Positions 47,124 through 58,251 of a stretch of 64,000 bases of DNA are shown here, one piece after another. The position numbers were made by a program, and so were the translations under genes. Source of the DNA: Fistularia commersonii (Eukaryota; Chordata; Actinopteri; Syngnathiformes; Fistulariidae); NCBI GenBank assembly GCA_037954325.1, contig JBBMNZ010000015.1, positions 16,521,001 to 16,585,000 of the forward strand, read 5' to 3'. The number at the start of each line of letters is the position of its first letter. Position 1 is the stretch's first letter. A model generated the notes under the pieces. The model ran no database searches. It was not told where the DNA came from and was given only the letters and a program-made list of their open reading frames with translations.

Positions 47124-50100
47124 GTAAAGGTCCGATTTTGCCGCGCGATTTTGCCGCGCGATGTTTTAACGCGAGGCCGCATCGAGCGAACGCCGCTACG
47201 CAACCGACGACGAGGCTCGGATGTTATTCAAAAGTTGTGTGTTGAATTTGTTGCTCCCACTCTGTCACCACAGATACTTCATCATCTTTTAATCCCACTT
47301 TGAAGGAGGATATTTTTAGATATCACCGACTTAGAAAGACCCGCTATTCTCTTCGGATGCATTTTCACATAACGTAGCAAACATTTATTCAAATTGAAGA
47401 AAAAAAAAAAGGGCTTCCTGTTAGCATCTCTTTATCGTGACAGTAATTTGCCGTCATCTCCAGGCTCTCTCTCTCGCCGTATTTGCATGACGCCAGTTTG
47501 ACGGAGTTGAATTTTTGCGGCGGATTTTCAAGTCGGGAGTTTGTTGCGGAGGGCTTTACACCCGACAACTGAAGCCAGCCTTAGATTCATCACACGGTTG
47601 CGTAACTATTACAGTGGGATCGAAACAGCTATGCGGGTGGTTCTTGCTATAAACTTCTTTTTACCTTGACACCCTGCCATTTTTCAGCGTGAGTAGTTGA
47701 ACTGAATAACAGTGGTGAGTTTTTTTTTTTTTTTTTCCTGTTTTATAAGGCTCTCAACACGGTCTAAAAATATGCAACACAGAGGACCTTTTCCAAGTCG
47801 GCTGCTTTCAGTCCAGGATGCAGCCATACCTCAATGGATTTAATGCAAAGAAAGGGGAAAAAAAAAAAAAAGCTGTGTCAGTGGAAAAAAAAAGAAAAAA
47901 AAAAAGTGTTGTTGTGAAACCTTTCTGCAAGGTACGTGAGAAGCGGAACCACTCCATCGTTGCCTTCTGTGCTAATTGCCGCGGTGTAAAAAGGTGACAG
48001 GAGCTCTGATTTTCAAGGAACGGAGCAGAAGGGGGGGAAGAAACCAGGCCATCAGCATCTTCAGCCGATGGCTCGCACTAAAAATAACGGCGTAACCGCT
48101 TTCCACAAACATCCGCTTTCGCTTTGCGAGCGGAACCGAACAGGAAGCCGTCCCTAGATTCCCATTGTTGGTCGGGCCAAGAGGAAAACCCAACAGTTCT
48201 ACCTGTCCGGCTTCCGTTAACTCATGTATTTCCCATTTGATCGGCCCCCCTTCCTTTTTCGGCTCCTTCTCACATTACCCCGGTCCGCCTCAGTTTCTGG
48301 GATTTACGGCCGTGGCTCCAAACAGGGGGCGCCCGCCACAGGATTGCCCCCAGCGCCGAAAGGAAATCCAATGTGCGCATTCACTGCATGTGCGGAGAGA
48401 CGCTCGGTCTAAACACAATAACCAAACCCCGGCTCGCTCGGCCACCGAGTCGAAAAAGCGAACGCCCCTCTCCCATCGTCTGAATGGTAAAGACCGTGCT
48501 GTTCGCCCCGAGGTGTTTGCCGGAATGTAAGGGCAGAGGCGGCTTCCAGTGGAGCGCAGAGTCCCTGAAGAGCAGAATGTGCAGCGGAGTCCTTCCGGTG
48601 TCTGCTCTTGAGCGCACATCTACCGCACGTTCATGGTTGTGTTAGCAGACACCGGGATTTTTGTCGTTATCTCTTCTCTCATTAGTCTTCTATTGTGCAA
48701 TCCTTTTTTTTTTTTTTTTTTTTTTTTTCCCCGAGGCGATTAGTCCCCGTACTTGTCCGATGTCGAATCCCGATATTCGAGCGTTTAGGAAGGTGAAGGA
48801 TGTAAGCTATCCGCGACCGTGGTCTCCGAGCTAATTTGTAGCTGTCCGGAAGGCCGGCCATCTCGGGACCAGCGGACTTCTCGGTTGCGTCTGGAGATCG
48901 GCCCCCTGACCGGAACCTACCGGATGTTGCTCGGCCCGAATCAAACCAAACTTCCATGTAGATCACTCACAGAGTTCCGAAAGGTTCGGAATTGTAGACC
49001 GGCCGGAGGGAGTTCGGGTCGTTCTGGCCCGGCGTTAGACAGTAGAAGCAGAAATCAGCTTCTAGGGTCAACGTTTACATCAGCGGAGGAGGAGAAGATC
49101 GGGAAATGAATTTTATTGAAGGCTAATGACAAAATCAGGAGCCAAGTGGAAGAAGGCAAAAATCTCGGGTAAGGTTTAATTGGACTTTGCTCAGGAGGTT
49201 GGAGCCGCCAGTAATAATGATATTAACAGCAGCGGTAGCGAAGACCAAATGAAGTCAATCGATGTCAAGCGTAGGGGAGGGAGGTGCGCCCCGCGAGGGC
49301 TGATGACTTCATGTCAGGGTATCAAACCCTCTTATTTAATTGACTTCCTCACTTTCGACCAACGAGATCACAAAAAAACATCAAGCGCCTCTTCTGAAAT
49401 TTTTAGCGGGGAAAAACAAATGAGCCGCAAGCATCTCGATGCGTCTCAGGGTCCGAGTGAAGGCCGTCGTTTTTCCCCCAGAAGGAGGAGGATCCATGTT
49501 TCGAATAAGAGTCCAGTTGCGCGTTTCAGCGACGACGGGACACTTCGAAACGGAGTCGGAGAAGCTTCGCCATCGGGAGAAGATATCACACGTGCGCGTC
49601 GATACCCTCTCGAGGTCCAAGGTCATTCGGTTCGGGGTTAAGTCATCATCACTGCCTTATAGATTCCGGCCTTGCTATCGGACGGTGCGCGTGGCCTCAG
49701 ATAGGTCCTTTAAGGAGTGCTGATTAGAAGCGGAGAAAAGCCCCGGAGCGTAATGAAATCAATGGCTAGAACATAACATTCCTGCGCCGCAGCGAGAAGA
49801 GCTCAGCACACAGTGTACACTTTTTCCAGCGAGGATCACGTTCAAGCAGACGCGCAACCAGGCTTTACCGATATTGATGTCTGGGCGGGAGCCGAGGAGG
49901 CCATTCCTTCAATCCCGATTCCACTTTGATTCACACATTTGACACAGAAAAGGCAGGCATCCTTTTATCCCCTCCTTTTTTTTTTTTTTTTTTTTTTGCT
50001 TCTGTCCAATTATATATATATTTTTTCTATTTTTATCTTTGTTAACCTCCTCCCCCTGCCCAACCCCTTCTCCCCATTGCTACCTAAACATAAAAACGCC

Positions 50101-50299
50101 GCTTTGTAGTTCATCTATTTTGTAATTCATCCAAAATCCCGCTCAGATTTGTTTTAGCAGGTTCGCGTTTCAGACGCTTGAGACGCGAATGAAATTGTTC
50201 ATCGAATGCCGGATCCGTGTCGTATCTGTCCGAACGCTTTTCCGACTCACGCTCAAATCAAGCGCGTCGTCTGACGTCTGTGTTTGTCGTTCCTCACAG
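47124..50299 (+). other. Intron 10 (3.2 kb)
   Basis: No gene or recognisable transposon. It contains T runs (47719-47737, 48704-48728, 49978-49997), A-rich tracts around 47859-47905, and otherwise CpG-containing unique-looking sequence. I searched it for an additional coding segment resembling SHEEDAMSLFSP and found none. Confidence 0.7.
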
Positions 50300-50330
50300 G
50301 GTGAAGACGGAGGGTCGGGACCATCGGATG
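50300..50330 (+). CDS. med13: MED13 exon 11, a 31-nt microexon
   Basis: Reads GEDGGSGPSD plus one base between ttcctcaCAG and the donor G/GTGAGG. It fits exactly between exon 10 (phase 0 end, ...GKKHK) and exon 12 (needs a leading G to make Asp), and GEDGGS parallels VEDGTS of human MED13 at this place. The open frame would hit a stop a few codons beyond the donor, so the exon cannot be longer. It is about five codons shorter than the corresponding mammalian stretch. Support is position, phase and a short motif only. Confidence 0.78.
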
Positions 50331-50725
50331 GTGAGGAGCTTTCCTGATTTCCGTCTTCGGCTCTGCGACGCTCACACACCTCGGCGCCACTAAATAATAA
50401 AAGTTAAAGGGTTCAGATCTGCGGACTGAAACTCGGCGGTGACATTTTCATTCCGGCCTAACCGGCATGTCAGTAGAGACCACGCTCATCTGGAAATAAG
50501 GAGCGTTCATTATCAAGTCGGTTTAATTTGAACGCGGTGTAACAGATTGGTCATGCCATGAGAATTTCAATAATTGAATTGGAAATTGATTTTCTGAACT
50601 GATTGAACAGCGAGAGAATTAAGGCGAGACCCGCTCGTCCGTCGGCTCGGAGGATTTCGCTGGCTTTCAAAATACTCGGTTTGTTTAACAATCCAACGCG
50701 TGTGTGTGTGTGTGTGTGTGTGCAG
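50331..50725 (+). other. Intron 11 (395 bp) ending in (TG)11-CAG
   Basis: No gene. The last 25 bases are (TG)11 directly followed by CAG; there is no pyrimidine tract between repeat and splice site. A plausible branch point is ttaac in ggtttgtttaacaatcc, about 35 bases upstream. Confidence 0.8.
50701..50722 (+). repeat. (TG)11 abutting the exon 12 acceptor
   Basis: Eleven TG units immediately before the CAG of exon 12. In the pre-mRNA this is a (UG)11 in place of the polypyrimidine tract, a configuration known from CFTR exon 9 where TDP-43 binding lowers exon inclusion. Confidence 0.93.
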
Positions 50726-50847
50726 ATGCCCAGCGGGCGGCCGCTCAAAACCGCATTGCTTCAACCAGCCTGATCTACGAGACGGACCTGGCGGTGTCCA
50801 TCAACGATCTCGACAACCTCTTCAACTCGGACGAGGACGATCTGCCG
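50726..50847 (+). CDS. med13: MED13 exon 12
   Basis: AT completes Asp with the G of exon 11, then AQRAAAQNRIASTSLIYETD, LAVSINDLDNLFNSDEDDLP. The motif STSLIY.TDLAVS..DLDNLFNSDEDEL is highly specific for MED13. The first dozen residues (AQRAAAQNRIA) are shorter than and unlike the mammalian DAMSLFSPSIKQD segment. It ends CCG/GTGAGC in phase 0. Exons 11+12 total 153 nt and are bounded by phase 0 on both sides. Confidence 0.95.
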
Positions 50848-51073
50848 GTGAGCGGGAAATCGGCGTCGTATTCGCGTGGCGGAACCTTGTCTTCGCTCGG
50901 CCCGTCATCGGCCGACGGCTCTCGCCACGTTCGCGCAAAGAACGTGTCGCCGATGCTCGGAGCATGCGGGTGCGAGGGACGGATCGTCAAATCGGTTCAG
51001 GAAGTATCATCGACCGGCGCGTTCGGCTACGCGAACGGTCGGGAGCTAACGCAGTCGTTCTTTTCGTCCGCAG

Positions 51074-51164
51074 CCCGGCGCTCGACGGCCCATCAACGGA
51101 ACGGACGAGAAATTTGGCAGCAAGGAACCAAAGCCGTCCACTTTGGACCCTGTTTCCTGCATCA
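51074..51164 (+). CDS. med13: MED13 exon 13
   Basis: Follows a 226-bp intron. From cgtccgCAG it reads PGARRPINGTDEKFGSKEPK and PSTLDPVSCIS, matching the spacing of TPGSKKSANGSDDK...LDPLSCIST in human MED13. The last base A joins GC of exon 14 to give Ser; the donor is ATCA/GTACGT. The region is a hydrophilic linker and only LDPVSCIS is strongly conserved. Confidence 0.92.
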
Positions 51165-52134
51165 GTACGTATTTCCGCTCCCTCTCTGAGGAAATCACTA
51201 AATTACTGACCCGTTTTAACACTCGGGAACCAACACTTGGGTTTTACACCTGGTTCACCAAGGTAATAAGGAATCTTCACCTTTGTCAATCACTTAATGA
51301 ACCGGAGTTTAACTACTTCTTCACCACCGATATTGAGCCTGGATCCGTACCGGCACCGAAAGCAGCTTCGCTGAAAATAAAAGGTGGCCATTGCAGCTGC
51401 AAGGTTGGGTGATCTAAAAAAAACTGCATTACCTTAAATCAAACGAAACGAAGCCCTGATAGAAAAATTATCATAATATTTAATATTCATATTATTTAGA
51501 TAATATTTCATGCGGTTCAAGAGGTGAAATTTTGACGGGAAACACAGACGTGTGGAAAATCACCACCTCCGTAGCACAGTGTGTAATGTGGCGGCTCCAG
51601 CGGCGGAAATGATCTGCCCTGCCAGTCGGACGCTCCATTTCAGCATCTGTCTTAAAAAATTTTTTTAAATACACCCCTCGAAACTCAACTCCAGCGGTTC
51701 ATTGGTGGAATAACGCCTCGGGAACTCGTGCTCAATAAATCACAACCTCTCACAAAAAGCACAGTTTAGCTTCATCGCTGCATTTCGGAGGCCTGGACGC
51801 TCATTCTTGGAGTCTGGCTCTGCGCGGCGCTCAGGCACAAATGCATTTCAAAGCAGTTTTACCCGGATCTTTATTTACACATCACTTTTAACACTCAATA
51901 CTTTGCTTGCAAAACAAAAAAAAAAAAAAAAAACGTTTTAACTGTAACACAAGGCACTCAAACTACAAAAAAAAAAAAAAAAAAAGACACCGGCCTCACG
52001 GGTAAACCAACCCCGCTGGAGATGGTGAAGAAACCGAAGTGTCTTTGGCAATCTTTAAGAAGAAGGAAACGCTCGTTATCTTCCCGCTTTGTCCGAGTCC
52101 CCTCCGATCGTACCTTTTCCGTCTCCCGCTCCAG
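51165..52134 (+). other. Intron 13 (970 bp)
   Basis: No gene. It contains A runs at 51918-51935 and 51966-51985 and nothing else that I can name. The acceptor is cccgctcCAG. Confidence 0.75.
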
Positions 52135-52346
52135 GCTCGGCCGACTTGCACCAGATGTTCCCCACGCCTCCCTCCCTGGAGCAGCACATCATGGGCTACT
52201 CGCCCATGAACATGGGCAGCAAAGAATACGGCAGCATGGAGCCCAACCTGGGCATGACCACGCTGGACGGACCCTCGTCCCTGGGAGGCCACTTCAAGAT
52301 CGAGGTGGAGGAGAGCTTCTGCAGCCCCAAGCCCACCGAGATCAAG
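52135..52346 (+). CDS. med13: MED13 exon 14
   Basis: GC completes Ser, then SADLHQMFPTPPSLEQHIMG, YSPMNMGSKEYGSMEPNLGM, TTLDGPSSLGGHFKIEVEES and FCSPKPTEIK. FPTPPSLEQH and the SPKP.EIK end are shared by MED13 and MED13L; IMGYSPMNM and KEYGSM are specific to MED13. It ends AAG/GTCAGC in phase 0. TPPSLEQH is another Thr-Pro site within the disordered linker. Confidence 0.96.
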
Positions 52347-53446
52347 GTCAGCCGAAAGCTCGTGATGTATTTTACAACATTCCCGCGCCGACCGAACCAA
52401 TGGGTTAGATTTACTGCCGGTAGATGTCATAACTCTGCCTGAGTGATTGTTGGCGGATATAATACAGATTGAAAAGCGTCTGGCAGTAAATCCATAGAAG
52501 TCCTGTAATTCTCCAGAAATAAACATCCTGATATCAGCTGTCCATCCCTCAGAGATTACACTCAACTGCAGCAGCAGCAGCAGCAGCGACTATTGCTGTT
52601 CATCATATACCCTAATTTCCTATAAGCCGCTACTTTTTTCACACGCTTTGAACACTGCGGCTTAAAAAAAAAAAAGCGACGCGGCTAATTTACGGATTTT
52701 TTCGTGGGGGGAGGCTAACGTCTTTCACGGCGTCAAAACGTTTAACCCCGTCACATCGGATCGATGAAACGGCCGTGAAATTTCGAGGCCGTTCAATTGC
52801 GACACAGAAAAAGACGACTTTAACGGTTTTAGTGCGCAGGAGGAAGGTCAAGATAGCGATCGGCCCGAGCAGGACAAAGCAGGGATGGAAAATGGATGGA
52901 CGGATGGAGTTTTCCTTGTGTTATTTCTTATTCATCTTTTACATAAGCCATGCAACAGGCACTGTTTGGGGAAAAAAAAAAGAGTTTATTGTATGTATTT
53001 ATGGATGTTACCGGTATGCATTTAATTAAAAGTCAAAAAATGTTTCTGTGTACACATCTCACGTTACAACGTGGACACTTGCAGCTTTTTCGACAAAGCG
53101 AGGCACATATATTTGTGACTTATATTCAGGTGCGCTCAATAGTTTGGAAAGTACAGTAACCTTTGTTTCATTTCGGGGTTACTTTATAGCGACTGAACAA
53201 TCTGTTTTTGTTACACATTGGTGGTGAATTGAAGGTGGCAAATTGTGGCCCGGGATTGCATTCATTCACATATTTCCAGTTTGCGCATCTTTCCTTTAAA
53301 CATGAAATCCACATTTTTGAGGTTACGACGTCCCCGCGCTGTGCCCGCTCAGGCTGATAACACACACACCGAATTGTCTCGGCGAGAATCGGAAAAGAAA
53401 TGATTCTCCCACCTCTTACCGCATCTTATTTTCCATCATTTTCCAG
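52347..53446 (+). other. Intron 14 (1.1 kb)
   Basis: No gene. It carries a short CAG-type trinucleotide repeat (about 52567-52587, seven units) and AT-rich sequence at 52915-53160. The acceptor is ccatcattttcCAG. Confidence 0.75.
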
Positions 53447-53643
53447 GACTATTCATTCGTATATAAGCCAGAGCTGTGCCAGGCCTTCGTGGGCTGTTCC
53501 ATGTTTGCTCCTCTGAAGACGTTGCCCAGCCAGTGTCTCCCGCCTATCAAAATCCCCGAGGACTCCATCTACCGACCGAGCTGGACCATGGGCCGCGACA
53601 TGCTCAACCCCGTGCCCGTCATGACCATCCTGGGCAAGGACAG
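53447..53643 (+). CDS. med13: MED13 exon 15
   Basis: Reads DYSFVYKPELCQAFVGCSMF, APLKTLPSQCLPPIKIPEDS, IYRPSWTMGRDMLNPVPVMT and ILGKD. The VGCSMFAPLKTLPSQ..PPIK and Y..SWT.G motifs place it in the conserved centre of MED13. It ends GAC AG/GTATGG in phase 2, and AG joins T of exon 16 to give Ser. Its last part (RDMLNPVPVMTILGKD) differs from the mammalian sequence. Confidence 0.96.
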
Positions 53644-55869
53644 GTATGGAGCTGTCATATTTCCCCACCCGTTTGCCGCAGAATGGGGTTTTTCCATATC
53701 CTATCGGAGCAACGTCGCAGGTCCCGTGTACTTTTCTTTCGTCTGGAGCGGAACTTTGCGTAAAGGTTTTACTATTTTAAAAAGCAAAAAAAAAAAAATC
53801 AATACACGCTGGACGTTGTTGATATTGTGCCGGTCGGCCGCAAACAAATGGGCGTATCGGAAGACTGAGCGGCGTCCGTCATTGGAGGAGTTGTTTCCCC
53901 CTGAATCGGTAGATACGGCGGTGATGCATCACGCTCCTAATGCCCGCCGTCTGATACCCGAACCATCCGAATCAGACGTCACCCTCCCTGTCGAAACCAA
54001 CGGCTGAGCGTCTTCCGTGACTGAAGCGCCTGCCGCCGCCGCCCCGACAATGAACCCGCTTTCAAAGTCACTTAGATCTCTCGCCTTTTGCCGTTCGGAT
54101 TCCAAAATCCAGATCAAATGTGCGCGCTCTGCATTTTTATTCCCGTCATGCTGTGGCGTTTATTCGCTGAAACGTACCGTGCGGCTCAGCGCCTCCGAAG
54201 CGCCGACCTTTGCTGTGTTTCTCTGGAATTGGCCGCCCGTCTTGTGCGTTCACACGCCGGGCCCTCCCCCGTCCGCGCACGCCGTCCCTTAAGGCGCCGT
54301 AATTATGATTATAACGATGATTATTATCATTTTGAAGGATATTGAGCTTATCGTTGCTTATCAGAATTATTCATTCAACAGCGGTGCATTCATTTCCGTT
54401 TCGTGCCTCTTGTTTGCTTACTTACACGCGGTTGCGTCCAAGTAGGATTTAAAAATAAGCGTAATTATCATTTTAATGGAGGTCCGGATCAGAACAGTGA
54501 ATGGATGTGGTAAAGTTCAGAAAGCTGATGTTATTTTTTTTTTTAAGTCCACAGGAGTTAAATATTCGCCTTTTTTTTTTTTTTTGTTTTGTTTTTTTTA
54601 AGCTACACAAATACTCCCTGGAAATGTAAAAAAAAAAAAGAAAAAAATGACCGCCCCTTTGGATCGTCCAGGGACTTGTGACACCGCATTACCGTTACAG
54701 CGGCAATATGGAAAAATCAAAGATGACCCCTGGATGATCATAAACTGGCGTGCACTAAAAAGGGGAAAAAGAAACGCGTTTATTTATTCCAGGCGCAGGA
54801 AGGAGCAAATGAAAAGTCCTGTTGTGAGCGTATCAAATATGTCATTTGATCATTATTTCATCCACACTAAGCCATATTGTAATTTTAATAACATCTCCGC
54901 TCCCTCCGTTGCCGCGCTTGACATATGCTGTCCCATAACGCAACATCTCACGTTGTAAAAACCGATATTCAAACGACGCGCGATGGTCTTTTTCGGGGAT
55001 TAGCTTTCACCGTCGGCCCCGGCTTTATCATTTACACCCGGCTGTGTGTATTACTCATTTACTCTGGAGCGCAGCCGTCCAGGAAAACTTTGGACCAGCC
55101 GCCGCCGCCGCGGAGTCTCGACAGACGCCCCGACGGCCTCCTCCTGACCGGCGGCCCGGGCGTCTCCATCGCCCCCCGGTGGCGGAGCTCCGCGGAAAAT
55201 AATCATTTGCTCATTTTGCACCTAATGTTCGGAAGCCCGGATCCCGATCCGGAATAATATTCGTTTATCGTCGCGGGTCCACGCCCGAGGTCTGCTCCCA
55301 GAACAACCCTTAGCGGGACGCTCAATTTCCCATGCATGGTCGCCTCAGGTGCCGCCGGGAAATGAGTATAAAATACCTTCTTGTTTGGAAATGAGGATTA
55401 TCACCGGAGCGAGGAGATGAACCCTCACGCTGGCTGCGTGCCACCTCATGGCTCACAGCAGCGAGGAGTTTATTTGTCACAGCGCCTCTCTTAAACACAT
55501 CTCTGAGACTTTAATCGTCATATTAATCAGTAAAGCCCTCCGACAAAACCTGGTTTTGTTCTCCGGACAGTGTGCGTATGTGCCCGGATTAGATTAACCG
55601 CAACAATGCTTTTATGAGGCATTCAGTTCCGAACAAATAACATTAACCCGGTAACTCGGGGGGGAAAAAAAAAAAAAAAAAAAAGACGGCCCGGAGCGAC
55701 GGGACGGCGCATTTCCTCAGGTATGTTTGCGAGCCGAGCTGACGTACGGCACGGCTTGGAGTTTACTCAGCCGTTACAAGCCCAGCGAGGAATCCGCTTC
55801 TTTTTTTTTCCGAAACGTAAAAAACCGAATCAGTTTGAGTTGCGTCGACGGCTGATGGGACGCCTATTT

Positions 55870-56160
55870 TACATTTACATTACATTACATTGCATTTGGC
55901 ACTTGCAAATACACGATGCACAGGAAATATACAGAACAGTAAGCTTGGGTTAGTGAGGTTTTTTTTTGACAAAGACATACACGAACGTACACACACACAC
56001 ACACACTGCATAGCCTAACCTGCTGCCTAACCTGATCTGGGGCATCAGCGCAGTAAAAAGTCCTGCGAGAGAAAAGTTTGAACCTGTTTCTTGAAGGTTG
56101 AGATAGATGATGCTAGTCTTACTAGCTATTTTAGCGACATTCCTCCGCAACTGAAGTGCA
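55870..56160 (-). mobile_element. L2-like LINE 3' end, copy 1 (internally deleted)
   Basis: On the plus strand it starts with ACATTACATTACATTGC, the complement of the small terminal repeat of an L2-type LINE, and continues GCACAGGAAATATAC, CAGTAAGCTTGGGTTAGTGA, ACTGCATAGCCTAACCTG and GATCTGGGGCATCAGC. All of these recur in copy 2. The GACGCTTTTATCCAAAGCG segment present in copy 2 is deleted here, right after CATTTGGC. It is 5'-truncated and non-coding. Confidence 0.75.
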
Positions 56161-56782
56161 CACGAGGGCGACAAAGGCCGGAGCGTTTAGGAGGGTTCGG
56201 GTAACCGTCCTGTGCTCGCGTCTCATTATCTTTCGATTCGAATGTAGTATTTTAAGAGGGTGTAACCGGAGTCGTGCGCAGGAAGGGGGGGTCCTGCATT
56301 TGGCAGGCCTTGGCCCGGGTCCAGTGAGTCATGAGTAAAGATCTTATTACAGCGTGTCGGCGCTGCCTCCGCCGCCGCCGCCGCATCCCGTGGTGAACGC
56401 GTACGGGCTGCCGGAGAAGAGAGTTGTACACTTCCCTCTAATGGGTCCGTGCCAGGAGTTATTCCTCACATTCAGCCGGGGACACGATGTGCCTCCCTCT
56501 TTCTCTCGTCTGCTCTGGCATACATTCCCCTCGCTCCGTCTCCTCGTCCGGCTCTCTCTCTCTCTCTTTCTCTCTGCGCTTCGCCTACGGGAGCTTTGCC
56601 AGCCCAAAAATAAAGCTTACCTCAGAGGGACGCTTGTTGAAATGTTTATGGAACGTCTCTCTCCGCGTCTGACGCCGTTTCTGTCCTCACCCCGGCCCGC
56701 TTCTCGCACCCTCATGCGTAAAGCGTCACCAAACCCGCGTCCTCCGCGATCCTCCCGACGTTACGGGGGGGATAAGACCGTT

Positions 56783-57200
56783 TCATTACATTACATTACA
56801 TTACATTGCATTTGGCAGACGCTTTTATCCAAAGCGACTTACAATAGAGGACATAGGGACTGCAAATACACTTGCAAATCCACGATGCACAGGAAATATA
56901 CCGAACAGTAAGCTTGGGTTAGTGAGGGTTTTTTTTTTTTTTGACAGAGACACACAAACGTACACACACTGCATAGCCTAACTTGCTGCCAACCTGATCT
57001 GGGGCATCAGCCCAGTAAAAAGTCCTGAAAGAGAAACGTTTTTACCTGTTTGTTGAAGGTTGAGAGAGATGATGCTAGTCTTGTTGCTTCTGGGAGTTTG
57101 TTCCACCACTGAGGTAGTAGAACTGAGAACAGTTTTGCCTGAGATCGCTTAGAGCGAGCAAAAGGTACTGCTAGTAGGTTTGTATTAGAGGAGTTTGGGA
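56783..57200 (-). mobile_element. L2-like LINE 3' end, copy 2, with end of reverse-transcriptase ORF
   Basis: In minus-strand sense it encodes LLPQWWNKLPEATRLASSLS and TFNKQVKTFLF (about 57115-57010), the typical WN.LP...R...SL..FK..LKT.LF end of LINE ORF2. The 3' UTR follows, with TTGTAAGTCGCTTTGGATAA, AAGCGTCTGCC and the terminal AATGT repeats. The 5' part is missing. It is in the same orientation as copy 1, with about 620 bp between them. Confidence 0.8.
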
Positions 57201-58212
57201 TTTTTCTTTTTTTTTTTTTTTTTTTTTTCCTCATGACATTTAAAAAAAAAAAAAATAACCAAGCTGTCCGTGTCACCCGCCGTGTTACGAGGGACGAGCT
57301 CTTGTGGGTAAACAGCGCGAGTGCAGGCGCGTCTCTTCTTCTGTGGCCGAGCTGTTACCTTCCTGCGCTCTCCACAGCATCCAGGAAACCCAGGCAGAAG
57401 TAGATTTTCACCGGCGAGAATTCACTGGAACGCGCTCCTTCCCTTTGAAGTGACATTTGCTCGGCTCTTTACAAATGAATACCTTGCATATTTTGACAGC
57501 TTCCTTGTTTTTTTTTTTTGTTTTTTTTTCCCCAAACCGTTCATTGTCTTTCTAAAAATCTGAACGCGCTCCGAAGACCAGCCTACGCTTAAAACGACAA
57601 ACCCGATCAAACTGCAAAGAAGCCCACATCCTGATGGCCTTTTTCTTCCCTTTTGAATTAAGGCCCTTTTCTTTGTAGACAGTTTGAAAGTAAAGCAAAA
57701 TAATGTATTCATTTTTAATTAAACACATCGGACATAAAACTAAATGCTGTGATTATAGGAAAAGGGGTTGCTGGATATGTCTCACTGGCAAGTCTGTTGC
57801 CTAGGTAGTAGGTTGCAAAACATTGATTCTTTTATTTCTATTAAATTTTTTTAAGGCTTTTGCTGTTTTACTGTTTCTATATTAGCATTTTTCTTTGATT
57901 TTTTTTATTTTTATTTTTCATTTACACTTAAACTTTTTAGGATGTATAACATCATTAAAACTGCAGAAAAATATAAGGTAAATTTAAGATAAATTTAATA
58001 GAATTTAATATAATTTAAATTTAATATAAGATAAATTTTCACAATTTTGTAAAAAATATCGCATTCAGATATTCGACCCCCATTTAAATAATAATTGAAT
58101 TTATTAAGGCTGTATTGATCTCAGGGCTTTTCTCCCACCCAGTGTGACAACCGTTGAATACTCCTCCTGCTGTGACGCACCATTAGCCTCCATTTTCACT
58201 GTTGCCCTCCTC

Positions 58213-58215
<3 letters not shown>

Positions 58216-58247
<32 letters not shown>
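58216..58247 (+). repeat. (GT)16 four bases from the exon 16 acceptor
   Basis: Thirty-two bases of alternating GT separated from exon 16 only by CCAG. A pyrimidine-rich stretch (tgccctcctctcc) lies on the far side of the repeat. Confidence 0.93.
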
Positions 58248-58249
<2 letters not shown>

Positions 58250-58251
58250 AG

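Larger units (their letters stand above)
53644..58251 (+). other. Intron 15 (4.6 kb)
   Basis: No gene. It contains T- and A-rich tracts (54532-54545, 54571-54600, 55665-55684), two L2-like LINE 3' ends on the minus strand (55870-56160 and 56783-57200), a CT-rich tract near 56550-56575, a strongly AT-rich stretch at 57840-58100, and a (GT)16 array at 58216-58247 just before exon 16. The acceptor is tgtgtCCAG. Confidence 0.78.

Noticed and set aside
50331..50725. Missing exon for the DAMSLFSP-type segment
   Set aside because: No frame in intron 11 encodes anything similar, and exons 11 and 12 already join in perfect phase.
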